Under the pieces are notes generated by a model, which did not search any database, had not been told where the DNA came from, and saw only the letters and a list, made by a program, of their open reading frames with translations. A DNA stretch of 64,000 bases, from positions 2,542,001 through 2,606,000 of the forward strand of contig NZ_CP108394.1 in the NCBI RefSeq assembly GCF_041435215.1, read 5' to 3'. Source of the stretch: Streptomyces sp. NBC_01314. GTDB taxonomy: Bacteria > Actinomycetota > Actinomycetes > Streptomycetales > Streptomycetaceae. The position numbers and the translations under genes are program-made. Below are positions 34,405 to 42,583 of this stretch, piece after piece; the stretch's first letter is position 1; every line of letters begins with the position of its first letter.

Positions 34405-36135
34405 TCAGGCAGACGTTCGGCCGCTTCGGCCGGGCGTCCGCCTGATCGGGTTGGGCAGCGGCAGATACCGCGCGTCCGCGCCGTCCGCTCCCGTCCACCT
34501 CAGCAGCAGATTCGTCTTGCCCGGCAGCGTCGGCGAGTCGAGGAGGCCGGCGATCTCCGGTACTTCGCCGTGGCGCGCCAACTGCCTGCGTACGGCGGGC
34601 CAGGGGTCGACCTCCGGGTGGTGTTCGGCCAGGGCCGCAGCGATCTCCAGGAGGTTGTTGACGAAGAGGCAGTAGACCAGCCGCTCCCAGCCCGCCTCGC
34701 GTGTCACGTCCGGGAGGAGCTTCACGCCCTCGGCGTCCCGGTAGACGGCCCGCACGGGCGTCCCTGAGGGGTCGCACGCGACGAGCGTGTTCTGCAGATG
34801 GGCCTCCAGGACGACACCGTGGCCGTGGAAGGCCGCGAGAGCCGGGGGTACGACCGCGCGCAGATACGCCTCCCACCAGGCCTCGGGGTCGGCGGCGTGG
34901 GCCAGCGGGTTGCCCGGGAAGGCCACGGTGTCCTCGGTGAGGGCGGCGGCGAGGAAGGGTGTCGTGCCGGGGGGAAGACGGCCGCGCAGACCGTCCCGCA
35001 CCAGTACCGCCAGCTCCTCGAAGGCGAAGTCGGCGGTGCGGTAACCCCGGTCGCTCAGCCAGGCGCCCGGCGCCCCGGCGAAGGCCTCCGTGACCGCCCG
35101 GTCCGTACGGCGCAGCTTGAGCAGGTCGTGGCGCCACAGGCGGCGGATGTCGTTGGTGATCCGCACGTCCAGGCTGAACTTGAGGAAGAAATCGAAGCCG
35201 GCCGGGGCGCCTGCGGGCCCGTACCCGTGCCCGGTGCCGGACGGTGTCCCGGATGCGGTGCCGGACTCGGTCCCGGACGCGGCCTCGGGTACGTACACCG
35301 TGCGGATCGCCGCCGTCGGCCATACCTCGCCCGCCGTCGCGCCCAGGCGTACGAGGCGGCCGTCGGCGAACGCGTCCGCCAACCCCTCGCCCAGCAGGTT
35401 GAGTTGCCAGGGGTGGGCAGGAAGGAGCCGGTAGCCGGGCGGGGCCGAGCCGAGCGTGTCGAGGGCGGTGGTGTCACCCTCCTCGACCACCGCGTCCTCG
35501 CGAACACCGAGAAGGGTCAGCGGGAAGTGGGCGTACGCCTCGGGCGCGTACGGCAGCCAGCCGGCGACCGGGCCGCCGCCCCGGGCCTTGGGGGCGGGGT
35601 GGAACGGGTGGCCGGTGATCAGGGACTGCTCGGAGCGCCGGTACGGGCCCTCGGGCGCCGGCGTGTGGGCGCGCGCGGTGAGGAGGGCGGCCACGGCCTC
35701 GCGGCTGTCGAGCATCTCGGCGGGCAGTTCGGAGTTGGACAGGCCGGTGAGGGCGCGCAGTTCCTCGGCGGTGAGTTTGACGAGTTCGGTGTGGGTGAGC
35801 GGGTGCCAGCTGCCCGCCGTGCGCGTCTCGGGGCAGGTGGGGCGCCGGGTGCCGCGTACCCGCAGGAGGCGGCCGTCGGCCCTGAGACGGTGCACCACGG
35901 TCGCGCCCGACGACTCCACCGGCTCTCCCGCCTCCCGCAGCAGACAGTTGAGCAGCGGTGCGGCGGCGTGGGCGTCGGCGGCCGTACCGATGCTGTCGCG
36001 TGACGAATCGACGTCAGGTGACGCATCGACAACGCCGGGCGGGTCCGTGTCATCGCCGGGCGGGTCGGTGTCGTCGCGGGGCGGGTTGGCGTCGTCGCGG
36101 GGCGGGTTGGCGTCCACGGGGTCCATTCGTTCCAT
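34405..36135 (-). CDS. IucA/IucC-family NIS siderophore synthetase
   Basis: NTP-dependent synthetase of about 576 residues that condenses carboxylates (citrate type) with amines or alcohols. Family motifs: ITGHPFHPAPKARGG (nucleotide site, about residue 170), LLPAHPWQLNLLG, DFFLKFSLDVRITNDIRRLWRHD, VVLEAHLQNTLV and YRDAEGVKLLPD. The C-terminal FhuF-like part ends LLRWTGADG. The first 45 residues are a low-complexity Asp/Pro repeat (NPPRDD, TDPPGDD) encoded by short tandem DNA repeats. An internal GTESGTASGTPSGTGHGYG linker is also repetitive. Start uncertain: ATG 36135 is preferred over GTG 36144 and ATG 36126. It is divergent from a second synthetase; no transporter or amine-supply genes are near. 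Confidence 0.85.
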   Translation of the reverse strand: MERMDPVDANPPRDDANPPRDDTDPPGDDTDPPGVVDASPDVDSSRDSIGTAADAHAAAPLLNCLLREAGEPVESSGATVVHRLRADGRLLRVRGTRRPTCPETRTAGSWHPLTHTELVKLTAEELRALTGLSNSELPAEMLDSREAVAALLTARAHTPAPEGPYRRSEQSLITGHPFHPAPKARGGGPVAGWLPYAPEAYAHFPLTLLGVREDAVVEEGDTTALDTLGSAPPGYRLLPAHPWQLNLLGEGLADAFADGRLVRLGATAGEVWPTAAIRTVYVPEAASGTESGTASGTPSGTGHGYGPAGAPAGFDFFLKFSLDVRITNDIRRLWRHDLLKLRRTDRAVTEAFAGAPGAWLSDRGYRTADFAFEELAVLVRDGLRGRLPPGTTPFLAAALTEDTVAFPGNPLAHAADPEAWWEAYLRAVVPPALAAFHGHGVVLEAHLQNTLVACDPSGTPVRAVYRDAEGVKLLPDVTREAGWERLVYCLFVNNLLEIAAALAEHHPEVDPWPAVRRQLARHGEVPEIAGLLDSPTLPGKTNLLLRWTGADGADARYLPLPNPIRRTPGRSGRTSA

Positions 36136-36473
36136 ACGGTGCACTCGTGATCAGTATCTCTGCCCGTGACGCTTCGCCGTGAAGCGGTCGTGCGCCGTTC
36201 CGGCGGGAATCGGCCATGCTCCGTCCGTTCGGGTTCGGGGACCGGTCGCCTCGCGCCGCCTGTCGCGAAGCGGCCACGGAGCACCCCGTCGCGCTGCCGT
36301 CGTGCGTCGCGGCGGAGGCGGGCGGGCAGTGGTCGTACGCCGATGTCGATGCCGATGCGGGTCCCGTACCCGTACCCGCCCCCGCCCTGCCTCGCCCTCG
36401 CTCCTGGGCCCCCCGGCCCCGAACCTGATACCCGCGCCCACGCCACCCCGTCCCGCACCCGAGGAGCCCGTCC
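36136..36473. other. Divergent spacer between two NIS synthetase genes
   Basis: About 340 very GC-rich bases. I found no TTAGGTTAGGCTAACCTAA-like iron box of the DmdR/IdeR type, which would be expected for iron-regulated siderophore genes. Short tandem CCCGTACCCGTACCCG-type repeats occur near 36360-36390. No gene is supportable. Confidence 0.5.
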
Positions 36474-37976
36474 GTGGACCGTCACCCGTTGTCCGACGCC
36501 GAGGCGGCACTCGGCGCCGAACTGGGCGTCGTACGCCCCGATCTGACGCTGCCGTACACGACCGCGCTGCCCGGCGCCCGAGCGGCCGTGCTGTCCCGGC
36601 TGTGGCGGGGCCTCGTCCATGAGCCGCTGCCCTGGGTGATGCGCCGGGACGCGGCCGGGGGTGACGGGGTCACGCTCCACCTCGCCGACGGCCGCCGGCT
36701 GCACGGCCCGGCCGTGGACCCGTACGGCACCGCCGCTCAGGTCGAGGAGGTGTGGTTCGACGAGCGGTCCTACGATCGTCCGGCACGGCTCATGACCGCC
36801 CTGGCCGTTCCGCACAGCGCCGCCTTCGCCGCCGAACTCGACCACAGTGTGGCCTCGTTGGCGCTGTCCCGCGCCGGTCAGGCGGCGTCCGCCACACCCC
36901 CGGCCACCAGTTGGGAGTGGGAGCAGCTGATCGTCGACGGGCATCCCTTCCACCCCAACTGCCGTTCCCGGCCCGGCTTTTCGGCGAGCGACCAGCTCGC
37001 CTACGGGCCGGAGCACCGGCAGGTCGTACGGCTGGGGCTGGCGCCCGCCGACGACGCGCTGGTCGTCGGGGAGTGGCCGGCGGAGTTGCGGGACGGTGGG
37101 CGGGTGCTGGTGCCGGTGCATCCGTGGCAGGCGGCCCATGTCCTCAAGTGCCCTCCGGGGGAGGTGATCGAGGCCCATCCGCTGATGTCCCTGCGCACCC
37201 TCGCCCTCGCGGACGGCGGGCCGCACGTCAAGACCGCGCTGAGCGCCCGGCTGACCTCGTCGGTGCGGGACATCTCGGTCTACTCGATCGAGACGTCGGC
37301 GATCGTGTCGGACTTCATGGCGGACGTCGCCGCCCGCACCGACGGTCTGCTGCACGTGACGCGGACGCTGGGCGCGGTCACCGCCGGTTCGCCCGATCTG
37401 GCGGCGGTGCTGCGTGAGTCGCCGGAGACGTACGCGGACACGGCGACCGGCGAGCGGGTGCTGCCCGTGGCCGCGCTCGCGGCGACCGAGCTGCCCCGGT
37501 CGCCGTCCTGGCTGGCGGACTTCACCCGGCTCGCGCTCACGGTCTCTCTCCGGCTGCTCGATCTGGGCGTGGCCCTGGAGGCGCACGGTCAGAACCTCCT
37601 CGTGGTTCTGTCCCCGTCGGGTGCCCCCCGCCGTCTCGTCTACCGCGACCTCGCGGACATCCGGGTCAGCCCCGCCCGTCTCGCCCGGCACGGCATCCCC
37701 GCCCCGGCCATGACCGGACGCATCATCACGGACGACGAGACCACCCTGCGCCGCAAGCTGTTCGGCGCCCTGATCACGGGCTCGCTCGGCGCCACGGCCG
37801 GTTCGACACCCGTCCTGCGCGAGGCGCTCGCCACCGCCGTACGGGATCTGCCGCGCACCCCCGATCTCGGCACGTTGCTGGAGGGGCCCGTACCGACGAA
37901 GGCGTTGACGCTGATGCGACTTTCGCCGGAGCGGCCCGGCGACATCTGGGCGGAGGTGTCGAGTCCGTTTCGGTGA
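36474..37976 (+). CDS. IucA/IucC-family NIS siderophore synthetase
   Basis: A 500-residue NIS synthetase, shorter than and divergent in sequence from its neighbour. Motifs: IVDGHPFHPNCRSRPGF (about residue 155), LVPVHPWQAAHVL, HVKTALSARLTSSVRDIS, ALEAHGQNLLVVL and YRDLADIRVSP. The GTG start at 36474 has GAGGAG about eight bases upstream. The two divergent synthetases probably act in sequence on one polycarboxylate scaffold, but the amine partner is not encoded nearby. The product could be a siderophore or another citrate conjugate. Confidence 0.88.
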   Translation: MDRHPLSDAEAALGAELGVVRPDLTLPYTTALPGARAAVLSRLWRGLVHEPLPWVMRRDAAGGDGVTLHLADGRRLHGPAVDPYGTAAQVEEVWFDERSYDRPARLMTALAVPHSAAFAAELDHSVASLALSRAGQAASATPPATSWEWEQLIVDGHPFHPNCRSRPGFSASDQLAYGPEHRQVVRLGLAPADDALVVGEWPAELRDGGRVLVPVHPWQAAHVLKCPPGEVIEAHPLMSLRTLALADGGPHVKTALSARLTSSVRDISVYSIETSAIVSDFMADVAARTDGLLHVTRTLGAVTAGSPDLAAVLRESPETYADTATGERVLPVAALAATELPRSPSWLADFTRLALTVSLRLLDLGVALEAHGQNLLVVLSPSGAPRRLVYRDLADIRVSPARLARHGIPAPAMTGRIITDDETTLRRKLFGALITGSLGATAGSTPVLREALATAVRDLPRTPDLGTLLEGPVPTKALTLMRLSPERPGDIWAEVSSPFR

Positions 37977-38096
37977 GCGGAGGGGTTCGAGGGGGTCCGG
38001 CGGCGAGCGACGGGTTCGGGGTCGGACTCGTTGTCCGCCCGGTGAACAGGTGGTCTCGTTTTGAAGCGGGACCCCTTGGATCAATAGGATCCGCCG

Positions 38097-39365
38097 ATGA
38101 TCACAAGACAACGGCTGACAGCAGGGGTGTTCGCCCTGCTCGCCGTCCTGACGGCCGGGATCGCGGTCCCGACCACGGCCGTCGCCGACGAGACCACGGC
38201 CACCGCGCCCAAGGTCAACCTCCTGCTGGACGTCAGCGGTTCGATGCGGGCCAAGGACATCGACGGCCAGTCCCGTATGGCCGCGGCGAAGCAGGCGTTC
38301 AACGAGGTACTGGACGCCACACCCGAGGAGGTCCAGCTCGGCATCCGCACCCTGGGCGCCAACTACCCCGGTGACGACCGGAAGACGGGCTGCAAGGACA
38401 CCGCGCAGCTCTACCCGGTGGGGCCGCTGGACCGCACCGAGGCGAAGACCGCGGTGGCGACGCTCGCTCCGACCGGCTGGACCCCGATCGGCCCCGCGCT
38501 GCTGAAGGCGGCCGACGACCTGGAGGGCGGCGAGGGCACCAAACGCATCGTGCTGATCAGCGACGGCGAGGACACCTGCGCCCCGCTCGACCCGTGCGAG
38601 GTGGCCCGCGAGATCGCGGCGAAGGGCATCGGCCTGACCATCGACACGCTCGGCCTGGTCCCGAACGCCAAGATGCGGCTTCAGCTGAGCTGCATCGCCG
38701 AGGCGACCGGCGGCTCGTACACCTCGATCGAGCACCGCGACGAACTGACCGACCGTGTCAACCAGTTGGTCGACCGTGCCGCCGACCCGGTGGTCGTGCC
38801 GAAGGCCGTCGAGGGCGCCGGGGCGTGTGCGCAGGCGCCCAAGCTCACGTCGGGTCTGTACACCGACCGCGAGGAGTTCGGCCGGCAGCGCTGGTACCGC
38901 GTGGACGTCAAGCCGGGCCAGGAGCTGCGCGCGTCGGTGAGCGTCGCGGCCGACCGTGACGTCAACCCGGACTACGGCGTGCTGCTGCGCGCGGTGACCG
39001 GCGAGAACCGCGAGATCGTACGCGGCGAGGCGGCCGGCAACGGCCGTACCGACACCATCTCGACCGGTCTGCGCTACCCGAAGGCGGAGGCCCAGGACGA
39101 GGAGGACGAGGACGTCGCCGAGTCCGTGTGTCTGCAGGTGACCCACTCCTACTCGCCGGCGAGCGGCGTGAAGACCACGCCCGGTCTGCCGCTCGAAATC
39201 ACCGTCGACGTCGTGGAAGGGCCCGACCGGGCGAGCGACGTGGCCTCGTTCGGCCTCGGCCGCGGCTGGTGGCTGCTCGGTGTGCTGGTGCTCGTCGGAT
39301 TCCTGGCGGGTGTGCTGTGGGGCTGGCTGTCACGCTGGCGGCTCGCGGTCTGGAGGACCAACTGA
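38097..39365 (+). CDS. Secreted/anchored von Willebrand factor A domain protein
   Basis: A 422-residue protein with a Sec signal (TAGVFALLAVLTAGIAVPTTAVAD). A VWA domain (about 35-235) carries the MIDAS motif DVSGSMR, TPIGPAL and ISDGEDTCAP. A beta-rich region follows, then an acidic DEEDEDVAES stretch and a C-terminal transmembrane helix (WWLLGVLVLVGFLAGVLWGWL) with a short basic tail. It is predicted to be displayed outside the membrane and to bind a ligand through Mg2+. The next gene starts on its stop codon, has the same extracellular-domain-plus-helix layout, and probably forms a complex with it. Role unknown. Confidence 0.84.
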   Translation: MITRQRLTAGVFALLAVLTAGIAVPTTAVADETTATAPKVNLLLDVSGSMRAKDIDGQSRMAAAKQAFNEVLDATPEEVQLGIRTLGANYPGDDRKTGCKDTAQLYPVGPLDRTEAKTAVATLAPTGWTPIGPALLKAADDLEGGEGTKRIVLISDGEDTCAPLDPCEVAREIAAKGIGLTIDTLGLVPNAKMRLQLSCIAEATGGSYTSIEHRDELTDRVNQLVDRAADPVVVPKAVEGAGACAQAPKLTSGLYTDREEFGRQRWYRVDVKPGQELRASVSVAADRDVNPDYGVLLRAVTGENREIVRGEAAGNGRTDTISTGLRYPKAEAQDEEDEDVAESVCLQVTHSYSPASGVKTTPGLPLEITVDVVEGPDRASDVASFGLGRGWWLLGVLVLVGFLAGVLWGWLSRWRLAVWRTN

Positions 39366-40231
39366 TGCGAATCACAGGCATGTTGCGTACAAGGACCAGT
39401 ACAAAGAGAGCTACGAAGAGGGCACTGGCCCAGGTGATGACGGCCGGGCTCCTGCTGCTCGGCACCGCCGTCTCCCCCGCCGTCGCCGACTCCACCCCCT
39501 CCGCGAGCCCTTCGGAGGACGGTGACGCGCCCACGGAGGCCGGCACGTCCTTCCGTACGGCCACGGAGTTCGAGCAGGGCCAGACCGCCACGGCGAGCGC
39601 CTCGACCGGCGACTACCTGTACTGGTCGTTCCCTGCCGACGCCGGCCAACGGCCCACCGTACGGGCGAGCGTCAAGCTGCCCGAGGGGGCCGAGTCCTCC
39701 TCCACCTGGCAGATCGACGTGTACGACGGACTGCGGCGCCGCCAGGCCTGCCAGTACGGCGCGCAGACGCGGACCGCCGCCGCGGGGGCGGGCTCGGTCG
39801 AACTGTCCTGCACCTTGCGTACCGTCCGCGCCTGGTCGGAGCAGTGGGCCGACGACCCGCTGCCGGGCACGTACTACGTCCGCCTCACCACGACCCGGCT
39901 GGCCACGGCCGACCTGGGTCTGCCCGTCGACACCGAGGTCGAGGCCGAGTCCAAGGACATCGGCGGTGCCGCGGCCGTCGACGGCTCGCTGGCGCGGCCG
40001 TTGGTACCCGGCATCGCCGTCACCTCGTCCCAGGAGGACGACGAGGACTCGTCCACCGAGGCCGTGCTGTCCTCCCTCGAACCCGACGACGGCTGGGCCT
40101 CCGGCTGGTGGAGCGACCGCTGGGTCTGGACGGCGCTCGGCGCGGCGCTGGCGGCGCTGGCGGGCATCGGCGGCTACTCCCTGACCCGGGGTGCGGGCCG
40201 GCCGACCCGGGTGCCACCGCCGGGTGCCTGA
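39365..40231 (+). CDS. Secreted membrane-anchored protein, partner of the VWA protein
   Basis: A 288-residue protein of unknown function. It has an N-terminal signal (AQVMTAGLLLLGTAVSPAVAD), a beta-rich extracytoplasmic region (TATEFEQGQTATASASTGDYLYWSFPADAG, WQIDVYDGLRRRQACQYG, PLPGTYYVRLTTTRLA), an acidic QEDDEDSSTE linker, and a C-terminal helix (WVWTALGAALAALAGIGGYSL). ATG 39365 shares its A with the previous TGA, so translation is coupled. The central fold resembles the pre-peptidase or carbohydrate-contact regions also visible in the VWA protein (RWYRVDVKPGQELRASVSV). Confidence 0.72.
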   Translation: MRITGMLRTRTSTKRATKRALAQVMTAGLLLLGTAVSPAVADSTPSASPSEDGDAPTEAGTSFRTATEFEQGQTATASASTGDYLYWSFPADAGQRPTVRASVKLPEGAESSSTWQIDVYDGLRRRQACQYGAQTRTAAAGAGSVELSCTLRTVRAWSEQWADDPLPGTYYVRLTTTRLATADLGLPVDTEVEAESKDIGGAAAVDGSLARPLVPGIAVTSSQEDDEDSSTEAVLSSLEPDDGWASGWWSDRWVWTALGAALAALAGIGGYSLTRGAGRPTRVPPPGA

Positions 40232-40241
40232 CCACTCGTCA

Positions 40242-40276
40242 AAGGCCCGCCGAACCATGCCGGTTCGGCGGGCCTT
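40242..40276. terminator. Strong stem-loop terminator after the VWA operon
   Basis: A perfect 15-bp stem AAGGCCCGCCGAACC (40242-40256) / GGTTCGGCGGGCCTT (40262-40276) with a 5-base loop, 11 bases after the stop. Confidence 0.88.
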
Positions 40277-40309
40277 GCGCTGTCGGCCGCGCCCGCCTCG
40301 ATCTCGTCC

Positions 40310-40568
40310 GCGGGTCCGGTGGGGGCTGGTCGCGCAGTTCCCCGCGCCCCTGAGAAGCAGGGGCTGCGCCCTGCTTCTCAGCCCGGCGGGCCGCTGCCTT
40401 TCAGGCCCGCCAAAACCCCGTTGCCCTCAGGCCCGAGGGCCACTGTCCTTCAGGGCCGAGGGCCGGGTCATCAGGCCCCCGGGTCTTCAGGCCCGAGGGT
40501 CTTCAGGGGCGCGGGCCGGGTCTTTCAGGGGCGCGGGGAACTGCGCGACCAGCCCCCACCGGACCCGC
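40310..40568. repeat. Inverted-repeat element with perfect 44-bp arms
   Basis: Bases 40310-40353 are the exact reverse complement of 40525-40568. The arms contain the GGGGCGCGGGGAACTGCGCGA-type word that is widespread in Streptomyces intergenic DNA. Within the 170-base interior lie another perfect hairpin, CTGAGAAGCAGGG/CCCTGCTTCTCAG (40350-40381), and several degenerate TCAGGCCCGAGGG repeats. The unit looks like a MITE- or REP-like element. It could also act as a bidirectional terminator between the VWA operon and the HxlR gene. Confidence 0.85.
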
Positions 40569-40595
40569 AGCCGACGATGAACCCACGTCCCCCAT

Positions 40596-41237
40596 TCAGG
40601 CCTCCCGCAACTCCTTCGCGAGAGCGCCCTCCCCCACCACCTCAACCAGACCTTGCCGCACCGCCTCCCGCAGCCCCAACTCCCCCCGGCCGAGCGCACC
40701 GCAGGTGTCCGCGTCGAGCGACAGTCGTACATCCGCCTCCCCGGGCGCGGGCCCGTCCCCGTACACCGGCCCCTCCCCGGCGCCCACCCGCACGTGGAAC
40801 TCCCCTTCCTCCAACCGGACTTCGACAAGCCCGGCACTCCCCGCGCTCCCACTCTCCAGCCCCCGCAACAACGGCAAGGCGAACCAGTGCGCCCGTACCG
40901 CATCCGTCGCCCGGCGCTCCCCGAGCGCACCCTCCCCCCACACCCCGAGTGCCTGCAGCACCGGCAGCAACTGTCGCCCCCGCGCGCTGAGTTCGTACAC
41001 GTAGGCCGCCCCAGGCGGCGGCAGCCGGCGCCGCGTGGCCAGCCCGTCGCGCTCCATGTCCTTCAGTCGCGACGCGAGGACGTCCGTGCTGACTCCCGGC
41101 AGGTCCGCGTGCAGGTCCGTGTAGCGACGCGGCCCGGCCAGCAGTTCACGCACGATCAGCAGGGTCCAGCGGTCACCGACGAGGTCGAGCGCCCGCGCGG
41201 CGGAACAGTACTGGTCGTAGCTTCGACGAGGTGACAT
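40596..41237 (-). CDS. HxlR-family regulator with C-terminal SCP2-like domain
   Basis: A 213-residue regulator. An HxlR winged helix (CSAARALDLVGDRWTLLIVRELLAGPRRYTDL, STDVLASRLKDMERDGL) occupies the first 100 residues. A C-terminal sterol-carrier-like domain (VEVRLEEGEFHVRVG, ADVRLSLDADTCGALGRGELGLREAVRQGLVEVVG) follows, as in many actinobacterial members, and may bind a small hydrophobic ligand. ATG 41237 is preferred to a TTG at 41255. It is divergent from the aminotransferase, with two palindromes between them that are likely its operators. Confidence 0.86.
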   Translation of the reverse strand: MSPRRSYDQYCSAARALDLVGDRWTLLIVRELLAGPRRYTDLHADLPGVSTDVLASRLKDMERDGLATRRRLPPPGAAYVYELSARGRQLLPVLQALGVWGEGALGERRATDAVRAHWFALPLLRGLESGSAGSAGLVEVRLEEGEFHVRVGAGEGPVYGDGPAPGEADVRLSLDADTCGALGRGELGLREAVRQGLVEVVGEGALAKELREA

Positions 41238-41259
41238 GGGACGCAGTCTAGACAAGTCA

Positions 41260-41294
41260 TTGGACTTTCCAAGCGTCTACTTGGTAAAACCAAG
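41260..41294. promoter_or_regulatory. Double palindromic operator between hxlR and the aminotransferase
   Basis: TTGGA-CTT-TCCAA (41260-41272) and CTTGG-TAAAA-CCAAG (41280-41294) are both perfect palindromes whose centres are 21 bp apart (two helical turns), in AT-rich DNA against the GC-rich surroundings. The same-face spacing suits two dimers of the divergent HxlR-type regulator. Confidence 0.65.
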
Positions 41295-41323
41295 CAACAC
41301 AGTAAACCGGAGGGCGAGAGCGC

Positions 41324-42532
41324 ATGGAGTTCCGGCAGTCGAGCAAGCTCAGCGAGGTCTGTTACGAGATCCGCGGCCCTGTGATCGAGCACGCCAACGC
41401 ACTGGAGGAGGCTGGTCACAGCGTCCTGCGCCTCAACACCGGCAACCCCGCCCTCTTCGGTTTCGAGGCGCCGGAGGAGATCCTCCAGGACATGATCCGG
41501 ATGCTCCCGCAGGCCCACGGCTACACGGACTCGCGCGGCATCCTCTCGGCCCGCCGCGCGGTCGCCCAGCGCTACCAGGAGCGGGGCCTCGAAGTCGACG
41601 TGGACGACGTCTTCCTCGGCAACGGCGTCTCCGAGCTGGTCTCCATGGCCGTACAGGCACTCATCGAGGACGGCGACGAGATCCTGATCCCCGCCCCCGA
41701 CTTCCCCCTGTGGACGGCGGTGACCACCCTCGCCGGCGGCAAGGCGGTCCACTACCTCTGCGACGAGCAGGCCGACTGGTACCCGGACCTCGACGACATG
41801 GCGTCGAAGATCACCGACCGCACCAGGGCCGTCCTCATCATCAACCCGAACAACCCCACCGGCGCGGTCTACCCCAAGGAGATCATCGAGGGCATCCTCG
41901 ACCTCGCCCGCCGCCACGGCCTGATGGTCTTCGCCGACGAGATCTACGACCAGATCCTGTACGACGACGCCGTCCACCACTCGGCCGCCGCGCTCGCCCC
42001 CGACCTGGTCGTCCTCACCTTCTGCGGCCTGTCCAAGACGTACCGCGTCGCGGGCTTCCGCTCCGGCTGGCTGGTCGTCACCGGCCCCAAGCAGCACGCC
42101 CGCAACTACCTGGAGGGGCTGACGATGCTGGCCTCCATGCGGCTGTGTGCCAACGCGCCCGCCCAGTACGCCATCCAGGCCGCGCTCGGCGGCCGCCAGT
42201 CCATCACCGACCTCACCACCCCGGGCGGCCGCCTGTACGAACAGCGCGACGTGGCGTGGGAGAAGCTCAACGAGATCCCCGGCGTCTCCTGCGTGAAGCC
42301 CAAGGGCGCCCTCTACGCCTTTCCCCGGCTCGACCCCAAGGTCCACAGGATCCACGACGACGAGAAATTCGTCCTGGACCTGCTCCTGCGGGAGAAGATC
42401 CAGGTCGTCCAGGGCACCGGATTCAACTGGCCCACCCCCGACCACTTCCGCATTCTCACCCTCCCCCACGCCGACGACCTGGACGCGGCGATCAGCCGGA
42501 TCGGCCGGTTCCTGAGCGGGTACCGGCAGTAG
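41324..42532 (+). CDS. Fold-type I aminotransferase (AlaA-like)
   Basis: A 402-residue PLP aminotransferase of the AlaA/AspC-like group. Features: RLNTGNPALFGFEAP, LGNGVSELVSMA, IINPNNPTGAVYPKE, FADEIYDQILYD, the PLP Lys in FCGLSKTYRVAGFRSGW (about residue 240) and LPHADDLDAA near the end. The Tyr-rich GYTDSRGI loop resembles glutamate-pyruvate transaminases. ATG 41324 has GGAGGGCGAG upstream. Its promoter is shared with hxlR and covered by the palindromes, so expression is probably controlled by that regulator. Exact amino donor unknown. Confidence 0.9.
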   Translation: MEFRQSSKLSEVCYEIRGPVIEHANALEEAGHSVLRLNTGNPALFGFEAPEEILQDMIRMLPQAHGYTDSRGILSARRAVAQRYQERGLEVDVDDVFLGNGVSELVSMAVQALIEDGDEILIPAPDFPLWTAVTTLAGGKAVHYLCDEQADWYPDLDDMASKITDRTRAVLIINPNNPTGAVYPKEIIEGILDLARRHGLMVFADEIYDQILYDDAVHHSAAALAPDLVVLTFCGLSKTYRVAGFRSGWLVVTGPKQHARNYLEGLTMLASMRLCANAPAQYAIQAALGGRQSITDLTTPGGRLYEQRDVAWEKLNEIPGVSCVKPKGALYAFPRLDPKVHRIHDDEKFVLDLLLREKIQVVQGTGFNWPTPDHFRILTLPHADDLDAAISRIGRFLSGYRQ

Positions 42533-42539
42533 GGGGCGG

Positions 42540-42583
42540 GGCTGTCAGGGAGCAGGGCTGTCAGGGAGCAGGGCTGTCAGGGG
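42540..42583. repeat. 16-bp tandem repeat at the 3' end of the methyltransferase
   Basis: GGCTGTCAGGGAGCAG at 42540-42555 and 42556-42571, then a partial copy to 42583. It encodes the last residues (APDSPAP) of the minus-strand methyltransferase and fills the space to the aminotransferase stop, suggesting slippage at a convergent junction. Confidence 0.85.

Noticed and set aside
38050..38100. Possible attachment or tRNA-like sequence before the VWA gene
   Set aside because: No cloverleaf, anticodon stem or repeat partner could be found.
35619..39146. 1175-codon minus-strand frame spanning the NIS synthetases and VWA gene
   Set aside because: It crosses three genes with proper motifs and starts, and has no recognisable domain; it is a long GC-driven open frame.
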